Origin: Endomychus coccineus
Lineage: Eukaryota; Arthropoda; Insecta; Coleoptera; Endomychidae
Assembly: GCA_958510875.1 (NCBI GenBank)
Contig: OY294067.1
Coordinates: 34,212,912-34,276,911 of the forward strand
DNA: 64,000 nucleotides
Direction: 5' to 3'
Both the position numbers and the translations under genes were made by a program. Below are positions 35,974 to 46,948 of the stretch, in pieces. Positions within the stretch are counted from its first letter, which is position 1; each line of letters opens with the position of its first letter. Below the pieces are notes generated by a model that worked only from the letters and a program-made list of their open reading frames with translations, had not been told where the DNA came from and ran no database searches.

Positions 35974-36630
35974 CTAAGGGGGAAATTGGTGATATATTGA
36001 TGTCACCTTATTTAAGCACTTGTGGAATAGGTTTCCATCACGATGATAAGGGAAAATACTCATTTGTAGCAATGTAATCATTAAACCTAACAATTTAACA
36101 ATCAAAACTACTATATTTAGCACTGTTATTATCAAATTTGCTTTAAAGTTTAGAGATTTCAACTGTTTCTCATATCTAATGATCTTCACGCCTATTGAAT
36201 AGTGAACAATGTAGAAAAATGCGATTAATGGTGAACGCTTCATCAACTTGCGCCATTGCGCAACAGATGATGTTCTGCGCCGAAAATCACCGATCTTCCA
36301 CGATCCTGGGCTTATACGTTTGTCTAGTTTCTTCATAAATCACGAAACAATATATTTCCGAAGCTTCAGTAGGTAACGAGACAACATATTGAAATTATCG
36401 AAGTGGGGAAACTTGTGGGAAATAGAAAAAAAAAGCGGGGCGTTCTGGTGATTGACTTTTCCTTGTCTCCCAACAGGAACATTTATCATTGTTTCAGTTG
36501 AAAAAACACTATCCTCATCATACCAGAACAGTTCTGTTGAGAGGCATCCTTCAGAAATATAAACTTTAGGCATATGTCCTGATAAAACAATGTCATACGA
36601 ATGTATCATGCTTCCAGAAAATGTAGTCAT
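35974..36630 (-). pseudogene. Unidentified 217-codon frame with one stop, hydrophobic C-terminal segment
   Basis: Two adjacent frames (36,630-36,340 and 36,336-35,974) are the same reading frame interrupted by a single TGA at 36,342-36,340, most simply a former CGA (Arg). The first part contains GHMPKVYISEGCLSTELFWY and SISHKFPHFDNFNMLSRYLL. The second is basic (MKKLDKRISPGSWKIGDFRR), then has hydrophobic stretches SPLIAFFYIVHYSIGV and NLIITVLNIVVLIVKLLGLM with a short tail, so it looks membrane-anchored. An alternative reading of the 5' end is a splice acceptor (TTGTTTTATCAG) just before GHMPKV. I do not recognise the family. A fossil membrane glycoprotein of an element or an insect chemoreceptor-like exon are possibilities, neither supported by a diagnostic motif. 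Confidence 0.4.
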
Positions 36631-37169
36631 TAGAATGCAATAAATTCATTTATGGGTAACTAACGGTTTTACCCACTAATCTTGCTGCTACGATTGCCCT
36701 AACTAAACCGCAGTTACGAGTGATTAAGTATTTTAATATGGAACTTTGCTAATTTAAAATGGGTCAATGTTTTTATAATGGGGCAATTATATAAAACTGC
36801 CCCCACCGCAGCATTCTAATCCAATTTGGAGAGCTGCACTTGTAAAGTAAAGTAGAAATAACGTTTTGATATATGAGTGGGTCGTTACTGAAATAGATAC
36901 CGTGTTTAACATATAAATTGTGTAATTATAATTTGAATATTTAATACCAGTGCAACAATATTACATGCTACTACACTTTGTAGACATAAAAATAAACACG
37001 AATGCCAGCATGAAATAAATGCCAATTTTCCACACGACCGTTTTAAATCTATGCTACAATTTTGAATAGCGAAATTGAATTGTTCGTTGTTCCTTTCTCT
37101 ACATAAGCAGGAGAGGATTAAAATTCGTGATAGTACTTCTTACACAACACAGTCATCTGATTAGGCATA

Positions 37170-37395
37170 CACACTTCGTGAGCATTGTTGATGACCCAGG
37201 TTATAGTAGAGGCAGATGGAACTGCCTTTCATATCCTTGTAGAATGTCATGAGAAACATCAGTCCATTGGAAATCCTAGCTTTCGGTGCTGCCTCAGACC
37301 TGCTGTACTGAGTCTCATTTCAAGGAGCATACATTGGACCCAATCAAGCGGCTTAAGTGCTCTGGACATGTCCGCTCCCGTTTTAATTGATTGAT
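37170..37395 (+). pseudogene. Possible non-LTR retrotransposon C-terminal Cys/His remnant
   Basis: The forward frame reads EADGTAFHILVECHEKHQSI. This fits the ...CxxC...ET..H.L.EC pattern at the C-terminus of RNase H-bearing LINEs and is comparable to the CKLCG and CKCKAL part of the copy at about 2,330-2,380. The first Cys pair has decayed. This is a single-motif match. Confidence 0.3.
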
Positions 37396-37403
37396 TAATT
37401 GAA

Positions 37404-37771
37404 CACAAGTTTGGAAGCAACCAAAATGGAATCAAGTATAACTACAAAAGAGTAGTGGATCCTGTTGGACCCAGTTTCGTGACCGGAACCCCTAGCAGAC
37501 CACAGTTCGCGAAATCTGAGTTGAACTGCGTTCATGGCACTCTGGGACCTGAATATCGAAAAGTAATCTCTGACCGACGAATCAGACTGCACAGCTAGAT
37601 GCCTATTTTGATTTTGATTGATCTCTTCAGCCAGGTAAACTACCATGAGACAAATTGGAATTTCCGTCTGAACTGAATCTACAGAAAAAAAAATTAAAAC
37701 CATAAGCATCCAATTCGATGCATGGAATCTAAGATTATGTATTCTGAAGTTTGGTTGCTTCCAAACTTGTG
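37404..37771. repeat. Inverted repeat, 22-bp perfect ends 346 bp apart
   Basis: CACAAGTTTGGAAGCAACCAAA (quoted in two parts, CACAAGTTTGG and AAGCAACCAAA, at 37,404-37,425) is perfectly inverted at 37,750-37,771. The interval contains a 104-codon minus-strand frame with no recognised motif. It probably marks a small nonautonomous DNA element. Confidence 0.55.
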
Positions 37772-37958
37772 GTTCTCATCAGTTAGGTGAAGAAGCCTGA
37801 TAGTCAATTTGATCTAACGCTAAATCTGTTGGTTCAAGATTTAGTCTCAAACGCATAGAATTTTGTAAAGGAACAAATTGCAATGGATGATTTCTACACA
37901 ATCTTTGATTCCATGCATCGAGTTTGATGTTTATGGTTTTCATAAAATTTTCCTGTAA
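37685..37958. repeat. Second, interlocking inverted repeat, arms about 60 bp
   Basis: AAAATTAAAACCATAAGCAT, then CGATGCATGGAATC (about 37,691-37,727) pair with GATTCCATGCATCG and TGTTTATGGTTTTC (about 37,907-37,942). The left arm lies inside the 37,404-37,771 repeat and the right arm outside it, so the two structures interlock. Confidence 0.55.
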
Positions 37959-38186
37959 AAAGAATATAATATCAGATAAGATCTACTCCCTTGAATGAAA
38001 ATAAGAAACGTCTTCTTCATGAAAATCTGTATAGTGTTTGTCAGTTTGATAAAATTCTGGTAGAGCACTATTAAATATAGTAGGAAGGTACTCTCATTCG
38101 ACATATTGAGCCACCTGACGGGAATTGCATATGACTATATCAACAATACAGTTTGCTATAATAAGATAAAACAAATACAAATTGTG

Positions 38187-38335
38187 ATAAGTTAATTTTA
38201 ATGAGGAGGTATACTAGGAGGGCACAAGAGAATTATGGGAAATTTTGCGTTGTTCAGACATCAAACAGCATGCTACCACAGCATTCTTCTTATGATTCTC
38301 TTGTACCTCCCCATTAAAATTTACCCATCACAATA
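38187..38335. repeat. MITE, about 149 bp, TIRs about 45 bp
   Basis: TTGTGATAAGTTAATTTTAA TGAGGAGGTA then ACAAGAGAAT on the left is mirrored by ATTCTCTTGTACCTCCCCAT TAAAATTTACCCATCACAA on the right, with an 11-base insertion in the left arm. Non-coding. Confidence 0.7.
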
Positions 38336-38454
38336 ATAACTCTATCTCATTATACATTTTCAATTATACAATTCTAGCAATGTATTTCCCCAACCGAAAC
38401 CCCACTTGTTAACGCTGTCTTATATTGTACCATAAATAGACAAGATTATTCATA

Positions 38455-38560
38455 TTTTCGTACATTAGTTTCGATTGAAGATGACACGGTAGTGTCGAAA
38501 CTATAGTCATGATTTGTTCCCATAACACAAGTGATAAAAACAATGTAAAAGTATTTGATT
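38455..38560 (+). repeat. Penelope-like 3' tail type repeat, copy 2
   Basis: GAAGATGACACGGTAGTGTC then GAAACTATAGTCATG and GTGATAAAAACAATG resemble the 255-370 and 59,365-59,440 copies. They also have the GATGACAnnnGTGTCGAAAC form that ends many Penelope-like elements. No coding remnant is attached. Confidence 0.45.
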
Positions 38561-38954
38561 TTATTATACCAATATGATAACATATCACATAGTAATGGCT
38601 TCCACCAACGAATACAGTTTGCTCCCAAGTTGTAGCAAAATATCGTCAAAGTATTGATTTTCTACACACGTGACAAGTTCCAGCTATTATAGGGAATATT
38701 GTATAGTAGGTACGAGGCAAATGTTCAATGATGTATTTTTCAATCGTGAGTTGTACTCCATTTTTGAACCTTGATGCTTGGGTTATCTTGAAAGGTGCAT
38801 ATGCAATGAATTTTTTGTAAGGAATAGTAATTCCCCTTTTGAGCATCCAGATCTAAATTCGTGTTGTGCAGCTTTAACAAAAGGTAGCAAACGATAGAAT
38901 AGTTTAATAGCAACGATTTTGTCAAATAATTCGGCAGTACGTTGGCCAATAGTT

Positions 38955-39330
38955 TCTGCCTTCCAAACAATCGGGTTTAAAAATGCTATGTGAGCCAAGC
39001 TCGAAGGAATATTCTGGCTCGATATAAAGAACATTATGCCCATGTGAAGAAAAATAATGACCAAAAATCAGCTTTAGCCGAACATATTTCAAATACAGGT
39101 TACACCATCTGTCAAGAGAGTGTACAACCCTTAATGACAAATAGCTAGGTAATTTAGACGGGAAGATTTATCTCCATTTGAGGGTAATCCCTTATATATA
39201 CTGTTATATCAAAATAGTATTTGAACATGGACATTTCTAATTCAGTTTAATCTGATGCTGGCTACTTGGAAGCTGAAACGTAATCAGTTCTTTAAAAGTA
39301 TTTTTAGTAGATAAGGATACTTTATAGTGA
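38955..39330 (+). pseudogene. Penelope-like element 3' end with GIY-YIG remnant
   Basis: The forward frame from about 38,975 reads KCYVSQARRNILARYKEHYA then HVKKNNDQKSALAEHISNTG. This is the part of the GIY-YIG endonuclease containing the CYVGQTRR-type motif and the EHxxHxKxN helix. The family's usual Gly-Gln is Ser-Gln here. The GIY motif itself lies in the missing or unreadable 5' part. The non-coding tail with GATGCTGGCTACTTGGAAGC then TGAAACGTAATCAGTTC matches the tails at 5,090-5,130 and 46,500-46,540. It is 5'-truncated, as expected of reverse-transcribed copies. Confidence 0.8.
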
Positions 39331-39544
39331 TCTATGCAAAATTTTCAACTTCATAATGATCCATCAGGATGTAGTAGGTATAGTAAATCAAGATGATACC
39401 CGCGAGTCTTGAGTGAAGATGTACAATTGTAATAATAACGACGATACATTTGTATACCAAAATATATAGCTAGGAACATGTCATTAAATATAAACAAACA
39501 ATAGTTAAGTTATTATAGAGTGATGATTAATAATAATTCATACT

Positions 39545-39735
39545 AAATTACACAGCATTCATATAGATTATTTCTATTCACAATCATTATGCATTACTAT
39601 GTTGATTGTGAACAGATAAATAAACGTATACATTTTTCATGATAGAAGTACTCTAGTGCTTAACATTTATCCCCCAATACCCAGCAAATCTCCCAGAAGT
39701 GAAGACAAGTCTTTTGACTTTACTACATAGGATAA
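39545..39735 (+). repeat. LTR-like dispersed repeat, copy 1
   Basis: It aligns with 59,035-59,225 in the same orientation: CATTCATATAGATT, CAATCATTATGCATTAC, GATTGTGAACAGATAAATAA/GATGTTAAATGTATAAATAA, CAGTGCTyAA and AAGACnAGyyTTyTnACTT blocks. An AATAAA signal in the middle and pyrimidine-rich ends resemble a solo LTR. Neither copy has a visible primer-binding site or internal domain. Confidence 0.55.
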
Positions 39736-40429
39736 AATTGACTACACTAACAGGCTAAACAAATGGCTTCTTAAATTTTGTTTTAAATGTTGTCGATTCG
39801 GTTTCAAGATAATCAGCATTTCATTCAACTAGGTGATTTATGCAGCCAATCTTGTTTCACTTGCATCTCAGTAGTTGAACTATGTTTGTATGAAATTCTA
39901 AATAATTGTGTTGATCTTTGTTTCTATCTAAAAAATATACCACCAACGTCGATCACAACACAAACAGAATGTAACTCGTTATATCGGCATAATTTTAAAT
40001 TGGTAATATAATTCAAATTTCACAATGTATACATCATTTTACATGACAAGCTAACAACACATCATAAGCATTCTGTCCTGGCAGTCCATTTTGTAGTCTT
40101 GATGAATGCATAAATCATGTAATCATAACAAGTTTCGCACTGGATTGGTTTCCATTGTATCATGATGATATTACATATATAATCAAATATACGAACTATG
40201 GAGAAGAAATAAGAGAAAAATTGATTACAGTTATTCAGATTATTGTGGTGAGGTGAGTGACATGTAAATGCAACCAAATATTAGTATAAACTACAAAATA
40301 CCGGTTTCAGACATAATAACTATTTTCTAAATGCTGATTATGTTAATAAAGCCTTGCGTGTTCCCAGTCACAAGTCACGAAGTGTTATCTTGACAACAAT
40401 AATATTAGTTTCTTCAAATATCCTTGTCA

Positions 40430-40431
<2 letters not shown>

Positions 40432-40525
<94 letters not shown>
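40432..40525. repeat. (TA)n microsatellite, about 94 bp
   Basis: Uninterrupted TA dinucleotides, about 47 units. Confidence 0.98.
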
Positions 40526-40527
<2 letters not shown>

Positions 40528-40869
40528 ATTAATTGACCTTTACCGAGTTGAATTTCGGCATATTTTTGATCAATAAAGTCCATATTTAAAGTTCAATCAA
40601 CGACAGACATGAATATAAATATTGACAAATTCTTGAATAATCTCGGTTTCCGGATGGATTCCATGGCGCTATTTGCCAACGACCAGTTAGTACAGGTACC
40701 ACTAGAACTGTATCTGTGACTGATGGTTGCATGTTCTCCAGCGAAAGTTATTGCATTTACAATGTTTTGATAAATGTCAAGCTGATGTTCTGAATCTGTT
40801 GGTTTGTTGAGTTGATTCAGACTCCAATTGGTTGTCAATTACTTTTGACAGTACTTATTTATTTATTAT

Positions 40870-40960
40870 ATATTTCTATTGATACTGTCATTGAATAAGT
40901 ACTGTCGAGTAATTGCCAACCATAGTTATACTCTAACCTACAATCCTAACTTCAAAACGA
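40870..40960 (+). repeat. Dispersed repeat pair, copy 1
   Basis: GATACTGTCATTGAATAAGT ACTGTCgAGTAATT then AACCATAGTTATACTC matches 43,918-44,000. The unit is non-coding and its family is unknown; the AnCATAGTTATACTC core recalls Penelope-like tails only loosely. Confidence 0.55.
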
Positions 40961-41020
40961 CTGAACTTTAGATGAATGTGCGTGAATAGTTGATTTATGG
41001 GGGAGCATCGAATCGCATTA

Positions 41021-41729
41021 TGTTCATCAATGATCTACTATACTTTCAGAGGTTTATATTCACAAAAATATAAGAATCTAACGGGACCAAAGTGGTTCGA
41101 CTACACGAGAGGGAAACCTATGATTTTCGTTTGGCCAGCAAAAGAACGTTGGAAGAGGACATCGACTTTGAAATTTTTCTTGAGAACGGCGTATGAGTTA
41201 AGGGGCCTAGGCCGCTTGGCTAAAACGCACTACTTTCGTGGGCACCCGGTGCTCTGAGTGCTCCATATTACAAATAAGGCAAGATAGCATCCAGGTATCT
41301 GTCTCACTCCTCCCGATAGGTGAGATTGCTACAACGTAGCTCTCGCCCTGTTGCCACCAGACGGGCTCGTATGGATTACAGACGGGTCTCACTTCGAAAG
41401 CGGGAGTTACCTAAAAAGGCCAAGAACCACTATATTAGTGGCTCTACGAGCATACTACACGGTTATACATGCACAAAATTGGAGTTTCTTTTCCCAATCG
41501 GTCACAATTCCATGTTCCATTAAGGGATGAAGGATTAAATTTTCTCAATTATGAAGATAACTAAGATAATTTAACATAGTATTATCAAGATGAATAAACG
41601 TAAAACATTGAACCGTAGGTTAGTTTTGACCCACATTCCTGGATGTGTAGTTCAATGTTTTAACCTATTGCACCTCTTTTTGTGAATATAAACCTCTGAA
41701 ATGATAGTATATCATTGATGAACAAAATG
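41021..41729. mobile_element. Inverted-repeat element with about 50-bp ends, enclosing LINE debris
   Basis: ATGTTCATCAATGATCTACT ATACTTTCAGAGGTTTATAT (41,021 onward) is inverted as ATATAAACCTCTGAAATGAT then AGTATATCATTGATGAACA (ending about 41,729). The interior holds a fragment at about 41,088-41,190 similar to the reverse-transcriptase element copies at 16.1 and 47.3 kb, and an unusually GC-rich block at about 41,195-41,460 that I cannot identify. Confidence 0.6.
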
Positions 41730-43917
41730 CTCGCCATAGATCAAATATTAACATTTTTATAATTGAATTGATGGTTATAATGAAATCAATGTCTAGCGAA
41801 AGCGGTGCAATAGTCTATGTTTTTGTTTTTAGTGCCACACATTCTTTTTGGAAAATATTGTTTAGCGTATAAGTCCCACCGCAATCTAAATATTTTAATT
41901 TATATACAGTATGAGTTTGTTTATCTTCAGGTAATAACGGTTCTAGATTCGAAAAATATTCACCAACACTGTTAGTAGGTATATGCGCAATATTTTTGAC
42001 ACACTTTTTATTGCCATTTCTTAATTTTCTCTGAGGTATCCGGAATGTATGTTTATGTTATAAAATTATCTTTCTTACCGTTTATATTATTTGTATACGA
42101 TTTTTTTCATTCTTTCTTCAATGAATTTATGGGTTGACAAATTTACAGCGCGATCTGTACGGCTGTTCCTCACACTTTTTTTAATAAATTGTATAAATGA
42201 AGATATTGTCATAAGGGTTTAGTACAGGTTTAGGATTTCAAATATTTAAAAACAAAATCATTCTTAGAAAATAGAAATTTCATGTAAAATTAAAATATCC
42301 AAAAGTAAAGAACATCTAGGGGTTGCCAGATGTTTTCAATATCAATTGTAGCTTGAGAAAAGTAAAGGAATTTCTGAAATAAATAAAAGACAATTCACAC
42401 TCGCTTCAACAAGGGGGGTATGATACCGTAGATGGAATGGTCAAGAGGGTTGCAATAAGTTCACAAAGGTTTTTTTGTAAAGGAAATCATAAACCTGTCA
42501 AGATCAATAACCAATATAGGACGAGAAACTAATGGGTAGCTACATGTAAAATCTTGATGTTAACCATCTGGAGATGTTTCATGTACATTCAAATCAGTTA
42601 GTGATATTTAGAAAAGGACAGATAGATTCAGAAATCCCCACCGAAAACATTCTGAACTAAAGACCTCAAGAGTGGGATCTTATTGCTTACTGGTCGAACA
42701 ATTCAGGGTTTCTTTTCCGAATTGTAGATTGGTTCTTGGGAAAAAGAACGCATTACAAATACTAGGGATAATGCCTAAAACCTTCAGTTATATTTTCTAG
42801 CTTGAATTAGTCTCTTGAGAAATCACGAGACACTTAATTTCAATTAATTTAACTTGATAGTTTCTTCAGAGTGTTTTTGGTAAGAAGAGTGGATTTAGCA
42901 AAATCAGAGTTGTTTCAGATTTTTGATTGAAGTTGTTTTCAGTTTTTATTCAAATTAATTTCAACAACACTTTCAAATCATTTCATTCAGTTTCGATCCG
43001 CTACGTTCATTCTGGTTGGGTATCAATTTAATAGTTTTAGTTTTATTTTTCTTTAGTTAATCTGGATAGGTTTGTTCTATTTGAGTTTAGATTTTGATCT
43101 TAATTTTTATTTTTATTACTTATTAAGTTAATTATAATATATATTTTTTATTATCTTTTATCATTATCATTATCATTTAATTGTTATTTTTCATTATTAA
43201 ATTTTATTGCTGTTGTTGAGTACGAGTTTATCTGATTATTATTAGTGTTTACCCCTTCCACTTACCTTCCAGTGTTCTAAAATCTTAAGTGTATTGTGAA
43301 AGAAAAGTGTAAGTGTCAATGATATTTTTCACGTTTGTTCTGGCTAATCAATGATTGGGATCGAAATCCAACGTGTCATGGGTCTCTAAATTAAATGACC
43401 ATACTGTTTATAAATGAATAGATTGAGGATTAGGAATAATATAAAATCCTCAAGTAAAGTTTCATAGAGATTCATCAATAGAGTACCATGTTACAATATT
43501 GTTGAGATCAAACTTCTTTTGTGAACCACGATATTTTTTTATTTTGCCCTCTGAATCATGACTAATGTTCATATCGAAGGAATTTATGTTTTGTTCATTT
43601 CTGTTTCACAGGTAAATTGAAGTTTACAGTAGAAATTGTTAAATTTATTTATTACATACTGAATTTTATCCTTGGAACTACACATTAGGCAATCATCTGC
43701 ATACAGATTGAGGAATACGAGTTGAAAATGTAATGACCTATTCAGGCACATTCATCTTAGGTTCAATCGTTCTGAATTAAGGAGTGTAGTATTACTATGG
43801 TTTATTGTCACTCTGTCCGTACTTACACGGAATTGTGACCAAATAGACAAAGAAACGTCAAACTTGTTATGCTTACCCAGAACATTTCTTAGTCAGCTCG
43901 ATTGAAATATATAAGTA
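41730..43917. other. Intergenic DNA, T-rich at 42,960-43,230
   Basis: No coding frames of note and no recognised element. The T-rich part has simple-sequence bias including a short (CATTAT)n-like run near 43,163. Confidence 0.45.
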
Positions 43918-44000
43918 TCGGGATGCTGTCATTGAATGAGTACTGTCAGAGTAATTATTAACCACAGTTATACTCGTATCTAGACTCCTCAATCCAAACC
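43918..44000 (+). repeat. Dispersed repeat pair, copy 2
   Basis: GGATGCTGTCATTGAATGAG TACTGTCAGAGTAATTATTA then ACCACAGTTATACTC aligns with 40,870-40,960 in the same orientation. Confidence 0.55.
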
Positions 44001-44689
44001 GATATCTAGGTGCTTGTATTTGTTTCGAAATTGAACTGCAGAAAACATTGGATCGGTGGTGTGTATGGCTAATTATCAAATTAATGTGCTCGAAATGGAT
44101 TGAATTTCGCTAAATAAATGCCTAAGATACGTTGTGATTTCACAAATTCAAATCAATCAATAATTGTATGAGTAACGTACAATAGTGTTTTATTAGAAAT
44201 GTCAAAAGTCTCTCTACATTTCGAATTTCTGAATGCTTATATTCTGTTTTCGGATAAAATATTGAATTTCCTTTCAGACATCCATATTTTATAAATCCTA
44301 ATTCAATAATAGAATTTGGGTAGACCAGAAATAAAAACAAAAATGAGAAACCAAAATAATAGTTTTTTTTTCCAATTGATAGAGATTCATTTTATCTAAA
44401 GGAGTATCTTTTCCTAATCATTAAAACATGTTCAGATTAGTTATAGTTTAAAAACAAGGTTATAAAAAACAGATGCTCATATGAGATACCTTTTGCAAAA
44501 GCTATTATTTCGAAGGATAATGTTAATAACAAGTTAGGTCATCCCAAAACAGAATAGAGTTGTGGAAACAATTCCACAAACTCGAATAAAATTCAATTAT
44601 GATGCATCGCGCCTTCGTTATAATTGGGGATAATAAAGTGAAGTAAGTCAATGAAGTAATGTCTTCACTATCTGATCTGAATGCAAATC

Positions 44690-45065
44690 CGTCGCTCTAG
44701 AGCGTAATTGTGAGACGCTTAACAAAAATCCAAATGAATGCAGAAGCGGCCCTTAAAAGGTTCGAGTCGTCAACGAATTTGCTGAATATTTCATTCGAGC
44801 CTCTCGCTATAGATAGGGGCTTAATTAAAGCTACATAAGGCCACTCGTCAACGATGGAATTCGCATCGAGGCACAGGTAACCGCTCGATAGCGACCAATG
44901 AAGAGATATATTTGAGTTGCAATGAAAGGGGACGAAGTGAAACTTTGTCCGCCAAGCCACGCAAGGGAGAAGTTGAGTTCGGGTGATCAATACATGCTGC
45001 CGGAGAAATTCTCCAGCGTCTTTTTCGAAGCAGCGAACGATGATGATCTCAGCACGCGCCTGAAC
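44690..45065. promoter_or_regulatory. Candidate conserved noncoding block
   Basis: About 375 bases with markedly higher GC and complexity than the flanks. It contains a homeodomain-like GCTTAATTAAAGC (about 44,819), an E-box-like CACAGGTAA (about 44,873) and no element similarity. A 97-codon minus-strand frame (44,990-44,697) spans it but has no motif. Function is inferred from composition only. Confidence 0.25.
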
Positions 45066-45421
45066 TAGTTGGTTTTACTAGAACTATTGCATATACAATG
45101 GAGTACGAACATTTTTTATCAAACTTTCAACAGTAGGAATTCCGAAACTCTTCTGCGTTCGCTGTGTGTGGTAATTGTCTCAAAAAAATGTGGTTGTGTA
45201 GACAAAAAACAGAACTACTTCATCGTTTTCATTCATAGTGAATGTAAGTGACGAAGTAATGCCGCATATCAATTCAAATTTCCAACAGTTATATTACATT
45301 TAAAAATGGTGATGATATAAAACTAAAACAATACCCAAGATTCTGAAAGAAATATTCCAAGATTTCTCACAATTTCAATTCGCACATCTCAAAAATTTTA
45401 TTTTGTATTGAACAATTCGTA

Positions 45422-45631
45422 GGAATAGTCGCCGAATGTAGACTAGGTCATTACCCTCTAGATAGAGAAGGCCAGAGACCTGACTTCATACGTAAGGGTG
45501 ACGTAATCAACAAAAGACCTGGAATAAGAAGATATCTTACGACAGTACCGTTTATTCTTAATGGCGCATGGCCAGTATTGGGGGAACAGGTGATAAATAT
45601 TATATTTCTGTGTGATTTTGAATCTCATCAG
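45422..45631 (+). CDS. Candidate internal exon or old coding fragment, 70 codons
   Basis: The forward frame GGA-ATA-GTC... reads GIVAECRLGHYPLDREGQRP, then DFIRKGDVINKRPGIRRYL and FILNGAWPVLGEQ, and reaches CATCAG/GTGAGT at 45,631, a consensus splice donor in phase 0. The open frame actually extends from about 45,345 to a TGA at 45,668 without needing a Met. Residue composition (charged, Gly and Pro) is unlike translated AT-rich noise. The upstream acceptor is weak (TTCGTAG at 45,421). I recognise no family. A transposable-element fragment is possible. Confidence 0.28.
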
Positions 45632-46059
45632 GTGAGTTTATTTTTTTTATTGCTCAAAAATCGAAAGTGAATCCGAATGAAATTCTGTAATACCTAATAG
45701 ACGAATAACTTGGCTTTGTTGTAGACTTTTGTCCAGTCTTTTTTGAATAATGTTTTGTGAACTTAACCTTCCTTAATACGTAAACGAAGTATTTTTTCAT
45801 TATGGACTATCTTCATGTAGCCATTAAGGGCTACTGGCCCATATTTAGAGTCGATGTAAATAATCTGTAGATCAGTTTCATTTTTGTTGTTCATAGATTA
45901 CTAAACTTCCCTTTACTCCAGCGAAATTATAACAACGAAGTTGAGAAACTTCAGCTCTTGAATCATTAACTGAATTTCTGAACATAAAAGGAAAATAGAA
46001 CGAAACTAGTCTACCAAATTAGAGCGCCTACCTTCAAATAGTTCAACAAAGTTCAAAAG

Positions 46060-46590
46060 CTCCTCTTATCATTTTTCTGTAAACTGCATGATTAGTTTCC
46101 TAAATTTCATGTTCAAATGTGAGAACAAGCTAAAAAACCGTTTAGGCAACACGTTTGATAAAGTTACCGACTTTGACAAATCCGGGATTTATAAAATTGA
46201 TTGTGAGTCGTGTTCAATATGCTATGGGGGCTAAACTAGAAGGGTATAATGAACATGTTGCCCATATAAAGGAAAATGATGGTGAAAAATCAGCGTCAGC
46301 TGAACATAATTTAAACGTCACACCATTTCTCAAGAAAGTTTATCACTTGAATAACAGTAATGGCAAATATCTAGGTAATTCAGAAGGGGTGGAAATCATG
46401 AGAGAAAAAGCTTTCTAATGAATTCACATTTATGAAGGTAATTCGTTATATACCCTATTTAATATTAGACACCTTTCTGACTTCTAATTTAGTTTACTCT
46501 GATGACGGCTACATAGTAGCTGAAAAGTGATCAGTACTCTTAATGGATAAGAGTGATAGTTTCTTATTGATAGTTTTCCAATAAGTATTC
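46060..46590 (+). pseudogene. Penelope-like element 3' end with complete GIY motif
   Basis: Forward frames read FKCENKLKNRLGNTFDKVTD then FDKSGIYKIDCESCSICYGG, the linker and GIY half of the Penelope-like GIY-YIG endonuclease. A TAA stands where the family has Gln in the Gly-Gln-Thr motif (TRR follows), then a frameshift leads into YNEHVAHIKENDGEKSASAE. The noncoding tail with GATGACGGCTACATAGTAGC matches the other two copies. The reverse transcriptase is missing. Of the three copies this keeps the most coding sequence. The endonuclease would nick the target for retrotransposition, but the frame is broken. Confidence 0.88.
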
Positions 46591-46948
46591 ATTGAATACG
46601 ATTTTGATTAACTGTTGATTTTTGAAAATATCTGCCACAGAATAAACCATTTAGCAGTTGTTTCAGCATTCATTGTAACTTACTATAATCAGTGTGGACG
46701 TTAATCATTATATCCAATCAGTCGTGCGACTGATTTTCTTGTATCTGTATCTGTATAGTCTACCTATAACCGAGATACAAAGTGACCACCAATTGCATCC
46801 CAGTTTGTACTAGGCTTAGAAATAAGATTGATTCAACCACAGTCGATTTTTAATCGACAATATCGATATTGTAGTGTGAAGCCAACAGAAACAATTTGTT
46901 CATCTCTTTTCATTTCATAAAGCATTTCTATCTACAGGTAAGAGAGTA

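Noticed and set aside
38446..39140. Five overlapping minus-strand frames of 66-93 codons
   Set aside because: The region reads as a Penelope-like tail on the plus strand and the minus frames have no motif.
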